Source: Pantoea brenneri (GTDB taxonomy: Bacteria; Pseudomonadota; Gammaproteobacteria; Enterobacterales; Enterobacteriaceae). Taken from it: a stretch of 64,000 nucleotides of DNA. Within the stretch, counting starts at the first letter, position 1; every line of letters starts with the position of its first letter. The translations under genes and the position numbers were made by a program. The DNA is taken from assembly GCA_002095305.1 (NCBI GenBank), contig MIEI01000002.1, positions 62,001 through 126,000 on the forward strand, read 5' to 3'. This document shows positions 51,443-61,105 of the stretch, in pieces. The notes beneath the pieces were generated by a model. The model saw only the letters and a program-made list of their open reading frames with translations. It ran no database searches and was not told where the DNA came from.

Positions 51443-52714
51443 ATGAATAAGGATGTAAGAATCACAGTGTCACAGGGGTCATTCAAAAAAATACGCGAAT
51501 GGAATCGAAGAAGGAACTACTTTCTCAAAGAGGTGAAACTCGAGGCGAAAATCTCTATTGCAAAGCTTCTCTGGGATAAACGAAATAAAGTGTGCTTTGA
51601 ACCTGATTCCGTGAAAAGAATACTGCTTGTTCGCAATGAAGGTAAAGTAGGGGATATCATTGTTTCGACTCCACTCATCCGGTCTCTTCACCAGGCTGGC
51701 TATATAGTTGATTTACTGGTAACAGAAGCCTGTTACGGTGTGATGCAATACAGCCCTTTTATCAGACATATTTATAAGGCAGCAGATTGCAGTTACAAAA
51801 ATTATCTGAAGTCTTTAAATCACACCGTTTCAAAGTCAACCATGAGCTTGCTAAATAAAAATAAATACGATCTGATTATCGATCCTTGTTTATCTGAAAC
51901 GCCAGTGCATCGGCTGAAGCTTTTTCGGGATATCAATGCCAGATTCGTTATTGGGCTAAATAAGAAATCTGACATCAGGCATTATACCGTTTCAGTTTCC
52001 TACAAAAATGAAAAGCAGCATGTTACAGAGTTACTTTCTTTGATCAGTAAGTGTATTGGCATTGAAGCGACAGGCAATGTCACTTATAGCCTGCATTTTC
52101 CTGATGTTGTGCTTGATGAGGTGAGGCACTTTCTTAGTCCCTGGAAAAAAATTATTATTAATGCGTTTGCAGGCACGCCGGAAAGGAACTTCTCGCAACA
52201 GCAATTGCTGAAGATTATTAAAATGATTAATGATAACAACAGAGAGGTAAAAGTCATCATTCTCGACCATCGCAACGAAATGGTGGTGCCGCTTCCTGAT
52301 AATGTTGTGAAAAATCCCTTTTATACATTGCATCATGTGATGGCATTGGTTAAAGAGTCAGACGCAGTTATAACGCCAGATACATCAATTGTACATATCG
52401 CTGCTGCGTGGAAGAAACCCCTTATCGCTGTTTATAAAAATTCACCTAATAATAATATGTGGGCACCAGGCTATGAAAAAGCAAGCCACATAATTGTTCA
52501 TGATGATAAAACATCTGATGTTGAGAATATCCCTGAACGTATTCTTAACGAGCTAATCCGCAGGAATTTATTGGGCAAGCGTGAGGTGAACATTCAGGAA
52601 TCTGTATCAGTGATCGTGTTGAGGGAACCAGTCAGTGCGCAGAGTTATCTTGCTCACGACCTGTGTATCGCCTCTTCTGACCAGCACTACTGCGGACTGG
52701 TTAATAAAGCGTAA
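51443..52714 (+). CDS. Glycosyltransferase family 9 (heptosyltransferase-like)
   Basis: A 423-residue GT-B enzyme of the ADP-heptose:LPS heptosyltransferase family. KRILLVRNEGKVGDIIVSTPLIRSL (residues about 58-82) is the family N-terminal signature and TPDTSIVHIAAAWKKPLIAVY the nucleotide-sugar-binding one. It would add a sugar to lipopolysaccharide or another surface glycan. Base composition is far AT-richer than the core genes, and no other LPS genes are near, so it looks acquired. AAGGG precedes the ATG. Confidence 0.8.
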   Translation: MNKDVRITVSQGSFKKIREWNRRRNYFLKEVKLEAKISIAKLLWDKRNKVCFEPDSVKRILLVRNEGKVGDIIVSTPLIRSLHQAGYIVDLLVTEACYGVMQYSPFIRHIYKAADCSYKNYLKSLNHTVSKSTMSLLNKNKYDLIIDPCLSETPVHRLKLFRDINARFVIGLNKKSDIRHYTVSVSYKNEKQHVTELLSLISKCIGIEATGNVTYSLHFPDVVLDEVRHFLSPWKKIIINAFAGTPERNFSQQQLLKIIKMINDNNREVKVIILDHRNEMVVPLPDNVVKNPFYTLHHVMALVKESDAVITPDTSIVHIAAAWKKPLIAVYKNSPNNNMWAPGYEKASHIIVHDDKTSDVENIPERILNELIRRNLLGKREVNIQESVSVIVLREPVSAQSYLAHDLCIASSDQHYCGLVNKA

Positions 52715-52764
52715 TCCTGCCAGACACCATTGTCCCTCTTAATGAAGTCTGGCTCAGATCACCA

Positions 52765-53376
52765 TTACGTCGCAGGCGGCGTTGTCCGCGCAAAACTCTC
52801 ACGCTGAAACAGCGTTTCCGCCAGTTTCACCAGTGCCGGCCGCTCCACGCACCAGTTTGGTACCACCCGCCGGAAATTGAGGTAACCGATCATGCAGCCG
52901 GTGGCGATATCGGCCAGGTTGAGCTGGCCGTTATTGAGCCATTTGCCCTCGGCGGCAAGGGTCTCCAGCATATCGAGGCTGCGCTGGATTTTTTCCCGGT
53001 TACGCAGCAACACCTCTTCTGACTGCTGATTGCCTGGCCGCATCTGCTCACGCACAATTACCAGCGCGGCGTCGCTGACGCCATCCGCCAGTTTCTCCAG
53101 CTGGCGGATGTGCAGCGACTGATGAGGATCGGCAGGCAGCAGGGCGGGCGCATCGCCGCGCAGCTCCAGAAACTCTGCAATGATGCTGGAATCGAACCAG
53201 ATCTGCTGATCGTCAGCCACCAGCGCCGGGACTTTTCCCAGCGGATTGTAGTGCGGAACGTGACTGTCATCGCTGTAGGGCGATGCGTTAACGAACTCAA
53301 AGATAATGCCTTTTTCCAGCATGATGACCGAAATCTTACGCACAAACGGGCTGGTATAGCTGCCAATCAGTTTCAT
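52765..53376 (-). CDS. yibF: Glutathione S-transferase-family protein YibF
   Basis: A 203-residue two-domain GST homologue: thioredoxin-like N-domain with YTSPFVRK and [10 protein letters not shown], then an all-helical C-domain ([19 protein letters not shown]). It matches E. coli YibF over its length, including the ending ESFARTTPP. In E. coli yibF adjoins selA and rhsA; here it adjoins fdhE and the competition island. Function is undefined. Confidence 0.92.
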   Translation of the reverse strand: MKLIGSYTSPFVRKISVIMLEKGIIFEFVNASPYSDDSHVPHYNPLGKVPALVADDQQIWFDSSIIAEFLELRGDAPALLPADPHQSLHIRQLEKLADGVSDAALVIVREQMRPGNQQSEEVLLRNREKIQRSLDMLETLAAEGKWLNNGQLNLADIATGCMIGYLNFRRVVPNWCVERPALVKLAETLFQRESFARTTPPAT

Positions 53377-53394
53377 CGGGTTTCTCCAGGTTAG

Positions 53395-54321
53395 CTACGA
53401 TTCGCCAGGAAACATAAACGGGTTAAGGCTGCTGCGGGCAAAGCCTTCCTGCTCCATCCGGGCATCCAGCACCAGCGACGCCAGATCGTCGGCGACCGGT
53501 TCGATAGCCGGGTTCTTTTCCTGATACAGCATCTTCAGATAGGTGCCGCAGTCGCCGCAACTCTCCGCTTTCACCGCCGCGTGCTCACTGTCGAGCGACC
53601 AGTAGTGCAGATCGCGGGTCTGTTCGCACTGGGTACATTTACTGCGCACCACGTACCACTCGCTCTCGCACAGGTTGCAATGCAGATAACGTGCGCCATC
53701 ATGGCTACCCATATGTACCACACTGGCGACCGGCATACTGGCGCAGACCGGACAAAACTGACGCTGGTCGCCCATTTCGGCGCGCGCTTTGCCCGGGATC
53801 ATCGCGGCCATCTGCGCCCAGTAAAGGGCCAGCGCCGCCCAGATAAACGGTGCCTTGTCGCTGCTGACCTGTGCATATTCGCCGGCGAACAGCGCGCTGG
53901 CCAGCGTCTCCAGCTCGGTCGCCGAGGCTTTCTCCAGGTTTTCCAGCACTGCCAGCGCCTGGCCACTCATTTCTGGCTTCAGCTCAGCGATCAGTGAGTG
54001 CAGCAATCGGTGCCAGTGGGTATCGCGCGGCAGCGTATGGATATTCAGCGGCGGCTTGCCTTCACTGGCACTCTGGACCAGCCGCGCCTGCAGATCCATA
54101 TGCAGCGGATGGTCATACAGTACAATTTCCTGCGCTTCGGCAATCACTGCGGCAAAACGCAGATAGTCACCCAGTGGATTTTTAGCCGCCAGGTCGCGCA
54201 GTCGCGCAGCACGGCGGCTGTACAGGTTTTTCAGCCGTGGAAAAAGTAACGGCGGAATCATCTCCGCCGTCGTTTTTTCGCTCTTCTCCAGCTGATCTTG
54301 CGGGATAATGCGAATACTCAT
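53395..54321 (-). CDS. fdhE: Formate dehydrogenase accessory protein FdhE
   Basis: A 308-residue cytoplasmic protein needed for assembly of respiratory formate dehydrogenases. Four CxxC motifs (CPVC, CNLC, CTQC, CGDC) bind iron in the rubredoxin-like half. The start codon overlaps the fdoI stop by one base, which makes it the last gene of the fdoGHI-fdhE operon. Confidence 0.95.
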   Translation of the reverse strand: MSIRIIPQDQLEKSEKTTAEMIPPLLFPRLKNLYSRRAARLRDLAAKNPLGDYLRFAAVIAEAQEIVLYDHPLHMDLQARLVQSASEGKPPLNIHTLPRDTHWHRLLHSLIAELKPEMSGQALAVLENLEKASATELETLASALFAGEYAQVSSDKAPFIWAALALYWAQMAAMIPGKARAEMGDQRQFCPVCASMPVASVVHMGSHDGARYLHCNLCESEWYVVRSKCTQCEQTRDLHYWSLDSEHAAVKAESCGDCGTYLKMLYQEKNPAIEPVADDLASLVLDARMEQEGFARSSLNPFMFPGES

Positions 54322-54962
54322 CAGGGGCGTTTTTCCTGTTTAAGAGGCTGATTACGCTGCTCACGGTACCAGCGCGGATGATGCTGTCTGGCCCAGTCGG
54401 AACTGACCCAACCCTCTACCATCGCCGTCAGGGTGCCTTTGATCCACAGCGCGGCATAAACATGCACCATGATCATCAGGATCAGCGCCGTGGCGGAAAC
54501 CGAATGCACCACCAGTGCCAGTCTAATCAGCGGAATAGTGAATGCACCGGCGAAGTAAGGTCGCCAGATCACAATGCCACTGACCAGCAGCAGTACTAAG
54601 CAGATGATAGCAGCCCAGAACACACACTTCTGACCAAAGTTATATTTACCGGTATCACCGACCTCTTCATTCAGGGCAATACGGTGAATATTTCTGGCCC
54701 AGTAGAGATCGTCGCGATTGACCAGATTATGCCGCCAGTAGCGCAAAAACATCAGCATAAAGGCGGCAAACATCACCACCCCCACAAACGGATGCAGAAT
54801 ACGCGCCAGCTGTGGCGTGCCCAATATCAGCATCAGCCAGTTGAAGGAGGGAAAGAAAAAGCCTAACCCGCTCAGCGAAGCCAGCACAAAGCATAAGGCG
54901 ACAATCCAGTGATTAATGCGTTCTGCCGGGCGATAACGCACCAGGCGATCGGAAGTTTTCAT
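54321..54962 (-). CDS. fdoI: Formate dehydrogenase-O cytochrome b556 subunit
   Basis: A 213-residue four-helix membrane subunit that carries electrons from FdoH to menaquinone/ubiquinone through two b haems. [27 protein letters not shown] with a haem His, [26 protein letters not shown] and [21 protein letters not shown] are typical. Overlaps fdoH by four bases. Confidence 0.95.
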   Translation of the reverse strand: MKTSDRLVRYRPAERINHWIVALCFVLASLSGLGFFFPSFNWLMLILGTPQLARILHPFVGVVMFAAFMLMFLRYWRHNLVNRDDLYWARNIHRIALNEEVGDTGKYNFGQKCVFWAAIICLVLLLVSGIVIWRPYFAGAFTIPLIRLALVVHSVSATALILMIMVHVYAALWIKGTLTAMVEGWVSSDWARQHHPRWYREQRNQPLKQEKRP

Positions 54963-55870
54963 AATTTGCGCTCCTCCGCGCGATCGTCGTCGTCATCATT
55001 GTGGTGTTCGGCGACCCGGTTCGGGCCCACGCCGACATAGTGGAACAGCGAGGCGGCGAAGGTGGCGGCAAAACCGACGGCGGCCACCGGTTTCCAGATA
55101 CCTTTCCAGAAGGTAACGGTCGGGCTGATATGCGGATCGGCCGGTAAACCGTGATAGCGCTGCGGCTGACTGGCGTCATGCAGGACATACATCACATGGG
55201 TGCCGCCAACGCCTGCCGGGTTATACACCCCGGCCTGGGCGTAACCGCGCGCCTTAAGTTCAGCAACGCGTTCGGCGGCCAGCGTCAGCATGTCGCTTTT
55301 GCTGCCGAAATGAATGGCACCGGTCGGGCAGGTTTTAACGCACGCCGGCTCCTGGCCGACGCTGACGCGATCCACGCACAGGGTGCATTTGTAGACGCGG
55401 TTATCCTCTTTATTCAGTCGGGGCACGTTGAACGGGCAACCGGCGATACAGTAGCCGCAGCCAATACACTGCTCTGACTGGAAATCGACGATGCCGTTGG
55501 CGTACTGAATAATGGCCCCCGCCGATGGACAGGCTTTCAGGCAGCCGGGATCGGCGCAGTGCATGCAGCCATCTTTGCGAATCAGCCACGCCAGCTTGCC
55601 GTTCTCTTCCACTTCGGAGAAGCGCATCACCGTCCAGGCTTTGGCGCTTAAGTCGGTGGGGTTGTCATAAATCCCCACGTTATGCCCGACCTCGGCGCGG
55701 ATGTCGTTCCACTCTGAGCAGGCCACCTGACAGCCTTTACAGCCGATGCAGGTGGTGACGTCGATTAATTTTGCGACCTGGCGCTGATGATCGCGCGCCT
55801 GCGGTGGCGGGGTGAGTCCGTTGGTCGCTGAGCGACGAATAATATCTTGTGATTGGTAAGCCATCGTCAT
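54959..55870 (-). CDS. fdoH: Formate dehydrogenase-O iron-sulfur subunit
   Basis: A 303-residue subunit with four 4Fe-4S clusters: [47 protein letters not shown] and [25 protein letters not shown] single C-terminal helix ([21 protein letters not shown]) anchors it facing the periplasm. It lies six bases downstream of fdoG. Confidence 0.96.
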   Translation of the reverse strand: MTMAYQSQDIIRRSATNGLTPPPQARDHQRQVAKLIDVTTCIGCKGCQVACSEWNDIRAEVGHNVGIYDNPTDLSAKAWTVMRFSEVEENGKLAWLIRKDGCMHCADPGCLKACPSAGAIIQYANGIVDFQSEQCIGCGYCIAGCPFNVPRLNKEDNRVYKCTLCVDRVSVGQEPACVKTCPTGAIHFGSKSDMLTLAAERVAELKARGYAQAGVYNPAGVGGTHVMYVLHDASQPQRYHGLPADPHISPTVTFWKGIWKPVAAVGFAATFAASLFHYVGVGPNRVAEHHNDDDDDRAEERKL

Positions 55871-55876
55871 CCACCG

Positions 55877-58800
55877 TTACGCTTTTTCCACGTTCACTAA
55901 AAATCCCTTGTATTCCGGGGTCTGTGAGTTGGCATCGCCAACTGAAGGGGTCAGCGTATTGGCGAGAAAGCCTTTGCGCGTCGTGCCTTCGAAGCCCCAG
56001 TGACAGGGAATGCCCACGGTATCGACCGGCTTGCCGTCGATCATCAGACGTGGCAGACGGCGCGTCACCACCGCTTTGGCTTTGATATAGCCGCGACGTG
56101 ACGTCACCCTGACGCTGTCCCCGGCGCGTATTCCTTTCTCTGCGGCCAGTTCGGAGCCGATCTCGACAAACTGCTCCGGCTGCGCAATGGCGTTCAGCAG
56201 GGCGTGTTTGGTCCAGTGGCGGAACAGTTCAGTAATCGAGTAGGTGGTCGCCACGCAGGGATAGTCAGCGGCCTCGCCCAGACTGGCCGCATCGTTGCGG
56301 AACAACCGCACCACCGGACTGTGACGCTGCTGCGGATGCAGCGGATTGTCAGCCAGCGGGCTTTCCATCGGCTCGTAGTGTTCCGGGAACGGGCCATCAG
56401 CCAGTTTGTCGAGCGCAAACAGATGACCGAGACCATCGGGCTGCATGATAAACGGCCCGGCCTGCTGCTGCGGCGGCAGGGTCAGCGGATAGTCCGGTAC
56501 ATCAATGCCGTGCCAGCGTGCGCCATCCCACTCGATCAGGCGGCGCTGCGGGTCCCAGGCTTTGCCATCGGCATCAGCAGAGGCGCGGTTGTAGAGGATG
56601 CGCCGGTTAGCGGGCCAGGCCCAGGCCCAGCCGGAGATGGCTCCCAGGCCGGAAGGATCGGCGTTATCGCGCCGCGCCATCTGATTGCCCTGTGAAGTCC
56701 AGCTGCCCGCGTAGATCCAACAGGCACTGGCGGTGGTGCCATCATTACGCAGCTCCGAAAAGCCGTTAAGCTGCTGGCCTTTTTTCAGCAGCAGCGTGCC
56801 GCTGTCATCATAAATGTCAGCCAGCGCCCGGCCATTACTCTCCTGCGCCACCTCTTCCGGCGACGGGTTAGCGGGATCGTGGTAATCCCAGCGCATCGCC
56901 ATCAGCGGCTCTGGGGCGGTGCCGCCTTCCTGGCGATAAAGATCGCGCAGACGCAAAAACAGATTGCCGAGAATTTTGCCGTCGTGCAGTGCTTCAGCCG
57001 GCGGCTCGGCGGCGGCCCAGTGCCACTGCAGCCAGCGCGAGGAGTTCGCTACCGAACCTGCTTCCTCAGCGAAACAGGAGGAGGGCAGACGGAACACCTC
57101 GGTCTGGATATTGGCCGGATCGACGTTATTAAACTCATCATGATGCTGCCAGAAGCTGGCGGTTTCGGTACTGAGCGGGTCGATCACCACCATATATTTC
57201 AGACGCGACAGGGCGCGACAGGCTTTATTTTTATCCGGGAAGGCGGCCAGCAGGTTGAAGCCCTGAATCAGGCAGCCGTTCAGTTCGCCCTGCTCCATCA
57301 TCTCCGCCTGCGCCATGCAGTCGTAGCTTTTGTCCCACTTCGGCAGCCAGTGGTAACCCCATTGATTCTCCGCGGTGGCGTTATCGCCATAAAAACTCTT
57401 CATCATGCTGACGAAAAATTTGTCACTGTTCTGCCAGTAATTAACCTGGCCCGGCAGCGGGGCCGCAGGCGTCGCCTGCTGCAGATAGCTCGCCAGGGTG
57501 GGCATTTTCTCTGACGGCAGCGGCAGATAGCCCGGCAGGCTTTGTGCCAGCAGGCCAAGATCGGTAAAGCCCTGCACGTTGGAGTGGCCGCGCAGCGCAT
57601 TGATGCCGCCACCGGGCATACCAATATTGCCGAGCAGCAGCTGGATCATGGCGGCGGTGCGGATAATCTGCGAACCGTTGGTGTGATGGGTCCAGCCGAG
57701 CGCATACAGGATGGTGGTGGTGCGATCGGGCACGCAGGTGGCGGCCAGTTGCTGGCATATGCTGAGGAAGCTCTCCTGCGGTGTGCCGCACAGGCGCGCC
57801 ACCATTTCCGGCGTGTAACGGCTGGCGTGCTCCCTGAGCAGGTTGAGCACGCAGCGCGGATGGCTGAAGCTCTCATCGCGTTGCGCATGGCCGTTTTCAT
57901 CGAGCGCATAGCGCCAGCTCTGACGATCGTAGTGGCGCGATGCGGCATCGTAGCCGCTGAACAGGCCGTCGCTGAAGCGGTAGCCCTCATCAACAATCAG
58001 CGCGGCATTGGTGAAGGCGCGTACATACTGATGCTGAATGTGGTCATGTTGCAGCAGATAGTTAATCACCCCCATCAGGAACACCACGTCGCTGCCGGCG
58101 CGTAGCGGGGCGTAGAGATCGGCGACCGCGGCAGAGCGGTTAAAACGTGGGTCGACCACAATCACCTGAGCCTGGTTGTGAATTTTGGCTTCAATCACCC
58201 ATTTAAACCCGACCGGATGCGCCTCGGCCGGATTGCCGCCCATGATCAGCACCACATTGGCGTTTTTGATGTCGTTCCAGTGATTGGTCATTGCGCCGCG
58301 CCCAAAGCTCGGAGCCAGTGCGGCAACGGTGGGGCCGTGACAGAGCCGCGCCTGATTCTCCAGCGCCACGATGCCGAGCGCACGCGCAAATTTTTGGTCG
58401 AGCAGGCCGGTCTCGTTGCTGGCGGCGGATGAACAGAGCATCGCGGTGGTTGGCCAGCGGTTAACCGTGAGTCCGTCGGCGTTGCTGGTCTGGAAATGGG
58501 CGTCGCGATCCTGCTTCATCAGCCGGGCGATGCGCTCAAACGCCTCCTGCCAGCTGATGCGCTGCCATTTATCGCTGCCTGGCGCGCGGTATTCCGGGTA
58601 TTTCAGCCGCTGCTCACTGTGGATAAAGTCGAGCACGCCGGCCCCTTTTGGACAGAGTGAGCCGCGACTGACCGGATGATCGGGATCGCCTTCGATATGG
58701 TAAATCGAGGCGCTGGCATTTTTCGCACCGTCACCCAGGCTGTAGATCAGCATGCCGCAGCCGACCGAGCAGTAGGTGCAGTTATTGCGCGTTTCTCTGG

Positions 58801-58927
58801 CGCGGATCAGCTTATATTCTCTGACGCTGGCGAGGGCGTTTACCGGGGCAAACCCTAATAGTGCTGCGCTGGTGCCAGCCAGACCGCCGGCACAGATTTT
58901 GAAAAAACTCCGTCTGCTTACTTGCAT
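55877..58927 (-). CDS. fdoG: Formate dehydrogenase-O major subunit with Cys in place of selenocysteine
   Basis: A 1016-residue molybdo-bis-MGD formate dehydrogenase, the same length as E. coli FdoG. The Tat leader SRRSFFKICAGGLAG is followed by a 4Fe-4S site (CTYCSVGCGML...LCPKGAG). The catalytic segment reads NQARLCHGPTVAAL: residue 196, UGA/selenocysteine in E. coli, is a TGT cysteine codon, so the frame is uninterrupted. The rest is colinear to the ending NSQTPEYKGFLVNVEKA. It oxidises formate in the periplasm, feeding the quinone pool. Cys homologues are usually slower but need no Sel machinery. Confidence 0.96.
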   Translation of the reverse strand: MQVSRRSFFKICAGGLAGTSAALLGFAPVNALASVREYKLIRARETRNNCTYCSVGCGMLIYSLGDGAKNASASIYHIEGDPDHPVSRGSLCPKGAGVLDFIHSEQRLKYPEYRAPGSDKWQRISWQEAFERIARLMKQDRDAHFQTSNADGLTVNRWPTTAMLCSSAASNETGLLDQKFARALGIVALENQARLCHGPTVAALAPSFGRGAMTNHWNDIKNANVVLIMGGNPAEAHPVGFKWVIEAKIHNQAQVIVVDPRFNRSAAVADLYAPLRAGSDVVFLMGVINYLLQHDHIQHQYVRAFTNAALIVDEGYRFSDGLFSGYDAASRHYDRQSWRYALDENGHAQRDESFSHPRCVLNLLREHASRYTPEMVARLCGTPQESFLSICQQLAATCVPDRTTTILYALGWTHHTNGSQIIRTAAMIQLLLGNIGMPGGGINALRGHSNVQGFTDLGLLAQSLPGYLPLPSEKMPTLASYLQQATPAAPLPGQVNYWQNSDKFFVSMMKSFYGDNATAENQWGYHWLPKWDKSYDCMAQAEMMEQGELNGCLIQGFNLLAAFPDKNKACRALSRLKYMVVIDPLSTETASFWQHHDEFNNVDPANIQTEVFRLPSSCFAEEAGSVANSSRWLQWHWAAAEPPAEALHDGKILGNLFLRLRDLYRQEGGTAPEPLMAMRWDYHDPANPSPEEVAQESNGRALADIYDDSGTLLLKKGQQLNGFSELRNDGTTASACWIYAGSWTSQGNQMARRDNADPSGLGAISGWAWAWPANRRILYNRASADADGKAWDPQRRLIEWDGARWHGIDVPDYPLTLPPQQQAGPFIMQPDGLGHLFALDKLADGPFPEHYEPMESPLADNPLHPQQRHSPVVRLFRNDAASLGEAADYPCVATTYSITELFRHWTKHALLNAIAQPEQFVEIGSELAAEKGIRAGDSVRVTSRRGYIKAKAVVTRRLPRLMIDGKPVDTVGIPCHWGFEGTTRKGFLANTLTPSVGDANSQTPEYKGFLVNVEKA

Positions 58928-59330
58928 TGATTATTCTTCTTTATTAACTCCATTGCGAATCAATGCAAAATAGCAGCCCTCCCTGTATGTAAATTGACCC
59001 GGGTCAACAGGTTAGTCATTAGTAATCCATTTTTTACACAGTGTTAAAATTTCGCTGAAAAAAAAGTCCCGTTACTCCCTCTTTATGAGTAGGGGCAACA
59101 ACGATCGCGGCCGGAGGCTGGCCGCGTTTAAAGCATGAGGAAGAATCATTCTCATTCTGCCGCCAGCGGGCGCGGCGGGCGCAATCTGCGTCAGCAGAAT
59201 CGCATCAATTGCCCCGTGGTTTATTTGCGCTGTCCCATGCCAGAGGGCAAAATTAGCTGCTGCCGGGCTGTTTTTGAACGACAGCGCGGTCAGTCCTCTT
59301 TCATTATTTGTTAACAACAGGTCGTACTCT
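58928..59330. promoter_or_regulatory. Divergent fdoG/fdhD control region
   Basis: 403 bases with no convincing gene. It contains a perfect hairpin CGCGGCC-N7-GGCCGCG (59106-59126) and a Fur-box-like GAATCATTCTCATTC (59143-59157). The promoters of fdoGHI-fdhE and fdhD must lie here. The Fur suggestion is by resemblance only. Confidence 0.4.
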
Positions 59331-60155
59331 TTGAACGTTATTCCGCACGCTTCCGACGAAGATTTAACAATTCAGCCCGGCATCAGCGAGGCCCAGGTGT
59401 GGCAGCGCGCAGATCTTGCGGTGGCGCAGCCTGACTGGCTGGCGGAAGAGGTCCCGGTGGCGCTGGTCTATAACGGCATTTCTCACGTGGTGATGATGAC
59501 GACGCCAAAAGATCTGGAGGCGTTTGCGCTGGGTTTCTCGCTGTCGGAGGGGATTATCGACGCGCCGGAAGATATTTTCGGGATGGATGTGGTGCCGGGT
59601 TGTAACGGTATTGAAGTGCAGATTGAACTCTCCAGCCGCCGCTTTATGGCGCTGAAAGCGCAGCGTCGTGCGATGGCCGGTCGCACCGGCTGCGGCGTCT
59701 GTGGCGTTGAACAGTTGGATCAGATCGGCAAACCGCTGTCGCCCTTACCGTTTACCCAGACCTTTGCTCTCGCACAGCTGGATCGGGCGTTGGGCCAGCT
59801 GAAAGATTACCAGCCGGTCGGGCAGAAAACCGGTTGTACCCACGCCGCTGCATGGATCCAGCCGGATGGCCAGCTGGCGGGCGGCTGTGAAGATGTCGGC
59901 CGTCATGTGGCGCTGGATAAGCTGCTGGGCTACCGCAGCCAGGCAGACTGGGGCGATGGCGCGGTACTGGTATCCAGTCGCGCCAGCTATGAAATGGTGC
60001 AGAAATCGGCGATGTGCGGCGTCGAGATTCTGTTTGCGGTTTCGGCGGCGACGCGGCTGGCGGTTGAGGTTGCTGAGCGATGCAACCTGACGCTGGTCGG
60101 CTTCAGCAAGCCGGGACGCGCGACCGTTTACAGCCATCCGCAGCGCCTGATTTAA
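59331..60155 (+). CDS. fdhD: Formate dehydrogenase accessory sulfurtransferase FdhD
   Basis: A 274-residue sulfurtransferase that passes sulfur from IscS to the molybdenum cofactor of formate dehydrogenase. [42 protein letters not shown] with the two functional cysteines, [21 protein letters not shown] and [17 protein letters not shown] match E. coli FdhD. I chose the TTG at 59331: AGG lies eight bases upstream and it gives the same 38-residue lead to EEVPVA as in E. coli; further upstream TTG starts are possible. Confidence 0.93.
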   Translation: MNVIPHASDEDLTIQPGISEAQVWQRADLAVAQPDWLAEEVPVALVYNGISHVVMMTTPKDLEAFALGFSLSEGIIDAPEDIFGMDVVPGCNGIEVQIELSSRRFMALKAQRRAMAGRTGCGVCGVEQLDQIGKPLSPLPFTQTFALAQLDRALGQLKDYQPVGQKTGCTHAAAWIQPDGQLAGGCEDVGRHVALDKLLGYRSQADWGDGAVLVSSRASYEMVQKSAMCGVEILFAVSAATRLAVEVAERCNLTLVGFSKPGRATVYSHPQRLI

Positions 60156-60928
60156 ACCACTATTACCTGCGGCAGCGCCTGCTGTAAGGCGGCCAGCGCA
60201 GAAGAAATCTCACCGCCGCCATCGGTAATCAGCGTGGTAATCACCTGCGGCGCAGCGTACACCGTGCGGCTGACCACGCCCAGCTTGCTGTGGTCTGCCA
60301 GTAAAACGGTGGTGGCGGACTGCTGCACCATCGCCCGGGCAATCGCCGCTTCGTGCGGATGAAAACTGGTGGCACCGCGACTGGCGTCAATGCCGACCGG
60401 CGACAGCAGCGCAACATCGGCGCGATAACGGACGATCTCTCCGACGGTAATTTCGCCGCGCGTCTGCTGCGCGCCGGCTGACAGTGTTCCGCCCAGTAAA
60501 ATAATCTCGTTACCCAGCACGTCATGCTCCTCGCCGGCGCTGAGTGCCAGCGCAGCCTGCAGACTGTTGGTGAGGATGGTCAGACCGGAGAGTGCGCGCA
60601 GCTCCCCGGCTAACAGGGTGGTGGTGCTGCCTGCATCAATAAACAGCGTCTGTCCCGGCTGCAATAACTGCGCGGCTGCCCGGGCGATGGCGCGTTTTTC
60701 TCTGGCCTGTGCGGCACGGCGTACCGTCAGCGGCGGCTCCGGCGGCGTCTCAATGGCTACCAGACCACCGTGGACACGGCGTGCCTGCCCCAGTGCTTCC
60801 AGCTCAATAATGTCGCGGCGCGCGGTTTCGCGTGACACCCCCAGTTCCCTGATGATGCGATCGGTGCTGACCTGATTTAAGGTGGTCAGCAGGGCACGAA
60901 TGCGCTGAAGACGCGTTTCCTGCAGCAT
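60152..60928 (-). CDS. DeoR-family transcriptional regulator
   Basis: A 258-residue repressor: N-terminal helix-turn-helix with [36 protein letters not shown], then a sugar-phosphate isomerase-like sensor domain ([14 protein letters not shown] [54 protein letters not shown]). It ends four bases inside convergent fdhD and is divergent from the class III aminotransferase gene; matching direct repeats lie between the two. Confidence 0.88.
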   Translation of the reverse strand: MLQETRLQRIRALLTTLNQVSTDRIIRELGVSRETARRDIIELEALGQARRVHGGLVAIETPPEPPLTVRRAAQAREKRAIARAAAQLLQPGQTLFIDAGSTTTLLAGELRALSGLTILTNSLQAALALSAGEEHDVLGNEIILLGGTLSAGAQQTRGEITVGEIVRYRADVALLSPVGIDASRGATSFHPHEAAIARAMVQQSATTVLLADHSKLGVVSRTVYAAPQVITTLITDGGGEISSALAALQQALPQVIVV

Positions 60929-61005
60929 GGTCGGTTCCTTATAGGCGCAGTGCGAAAGTCGGCTGAATCAGTGACTAAGCTTACCTGAGCGCCCGGATGC
61001 CGTCA

Positions 61006-61041
61006 TGTGTATTTGGTTGTATTTGTGTATTTGGTTGCATT
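61006..61041. promoter_or_regulatory. Tandem 18-base direct repeats, candidate DeoR-type operator
   Basis: TGTGTATTTGGTTGTATT is followed at once by TGTGTATTTGGTTGCATT: period 18, one mismatch. It lies between the divergent DeoR-family and aminotransferase genes. DeoR-family proteins often bind tandem direct repeats. Confidence 0.6.
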
Positions 61042-61105
61042 TTTAGCGCAGGCAGGCATGATGGGCTATCAGCCTCAACCACTTCACCTCGCAACGGGAG
61101 TTATC

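Noticed and set aside
51304-51486. A 60-codon minus-strand frame at the glycosyltransferase start
   Set aside because: Overlaps the start of a clear GT9 gene and is typical of chance frames in AT-rich DNA.
43245-52764. Prophage or integrative element explanation for the low-GC island
   Set aside because: No integrase, transposase, tRNA attachment site or flanking direct repeat was found; toxin-locus turnover explains the content better.
59072-59317. An 81-codon minus-strand frame between fdoG and fdhD
   Set aside because: It overlaps the divergent promoter region, lacks a ribosome site and resembles no protein.
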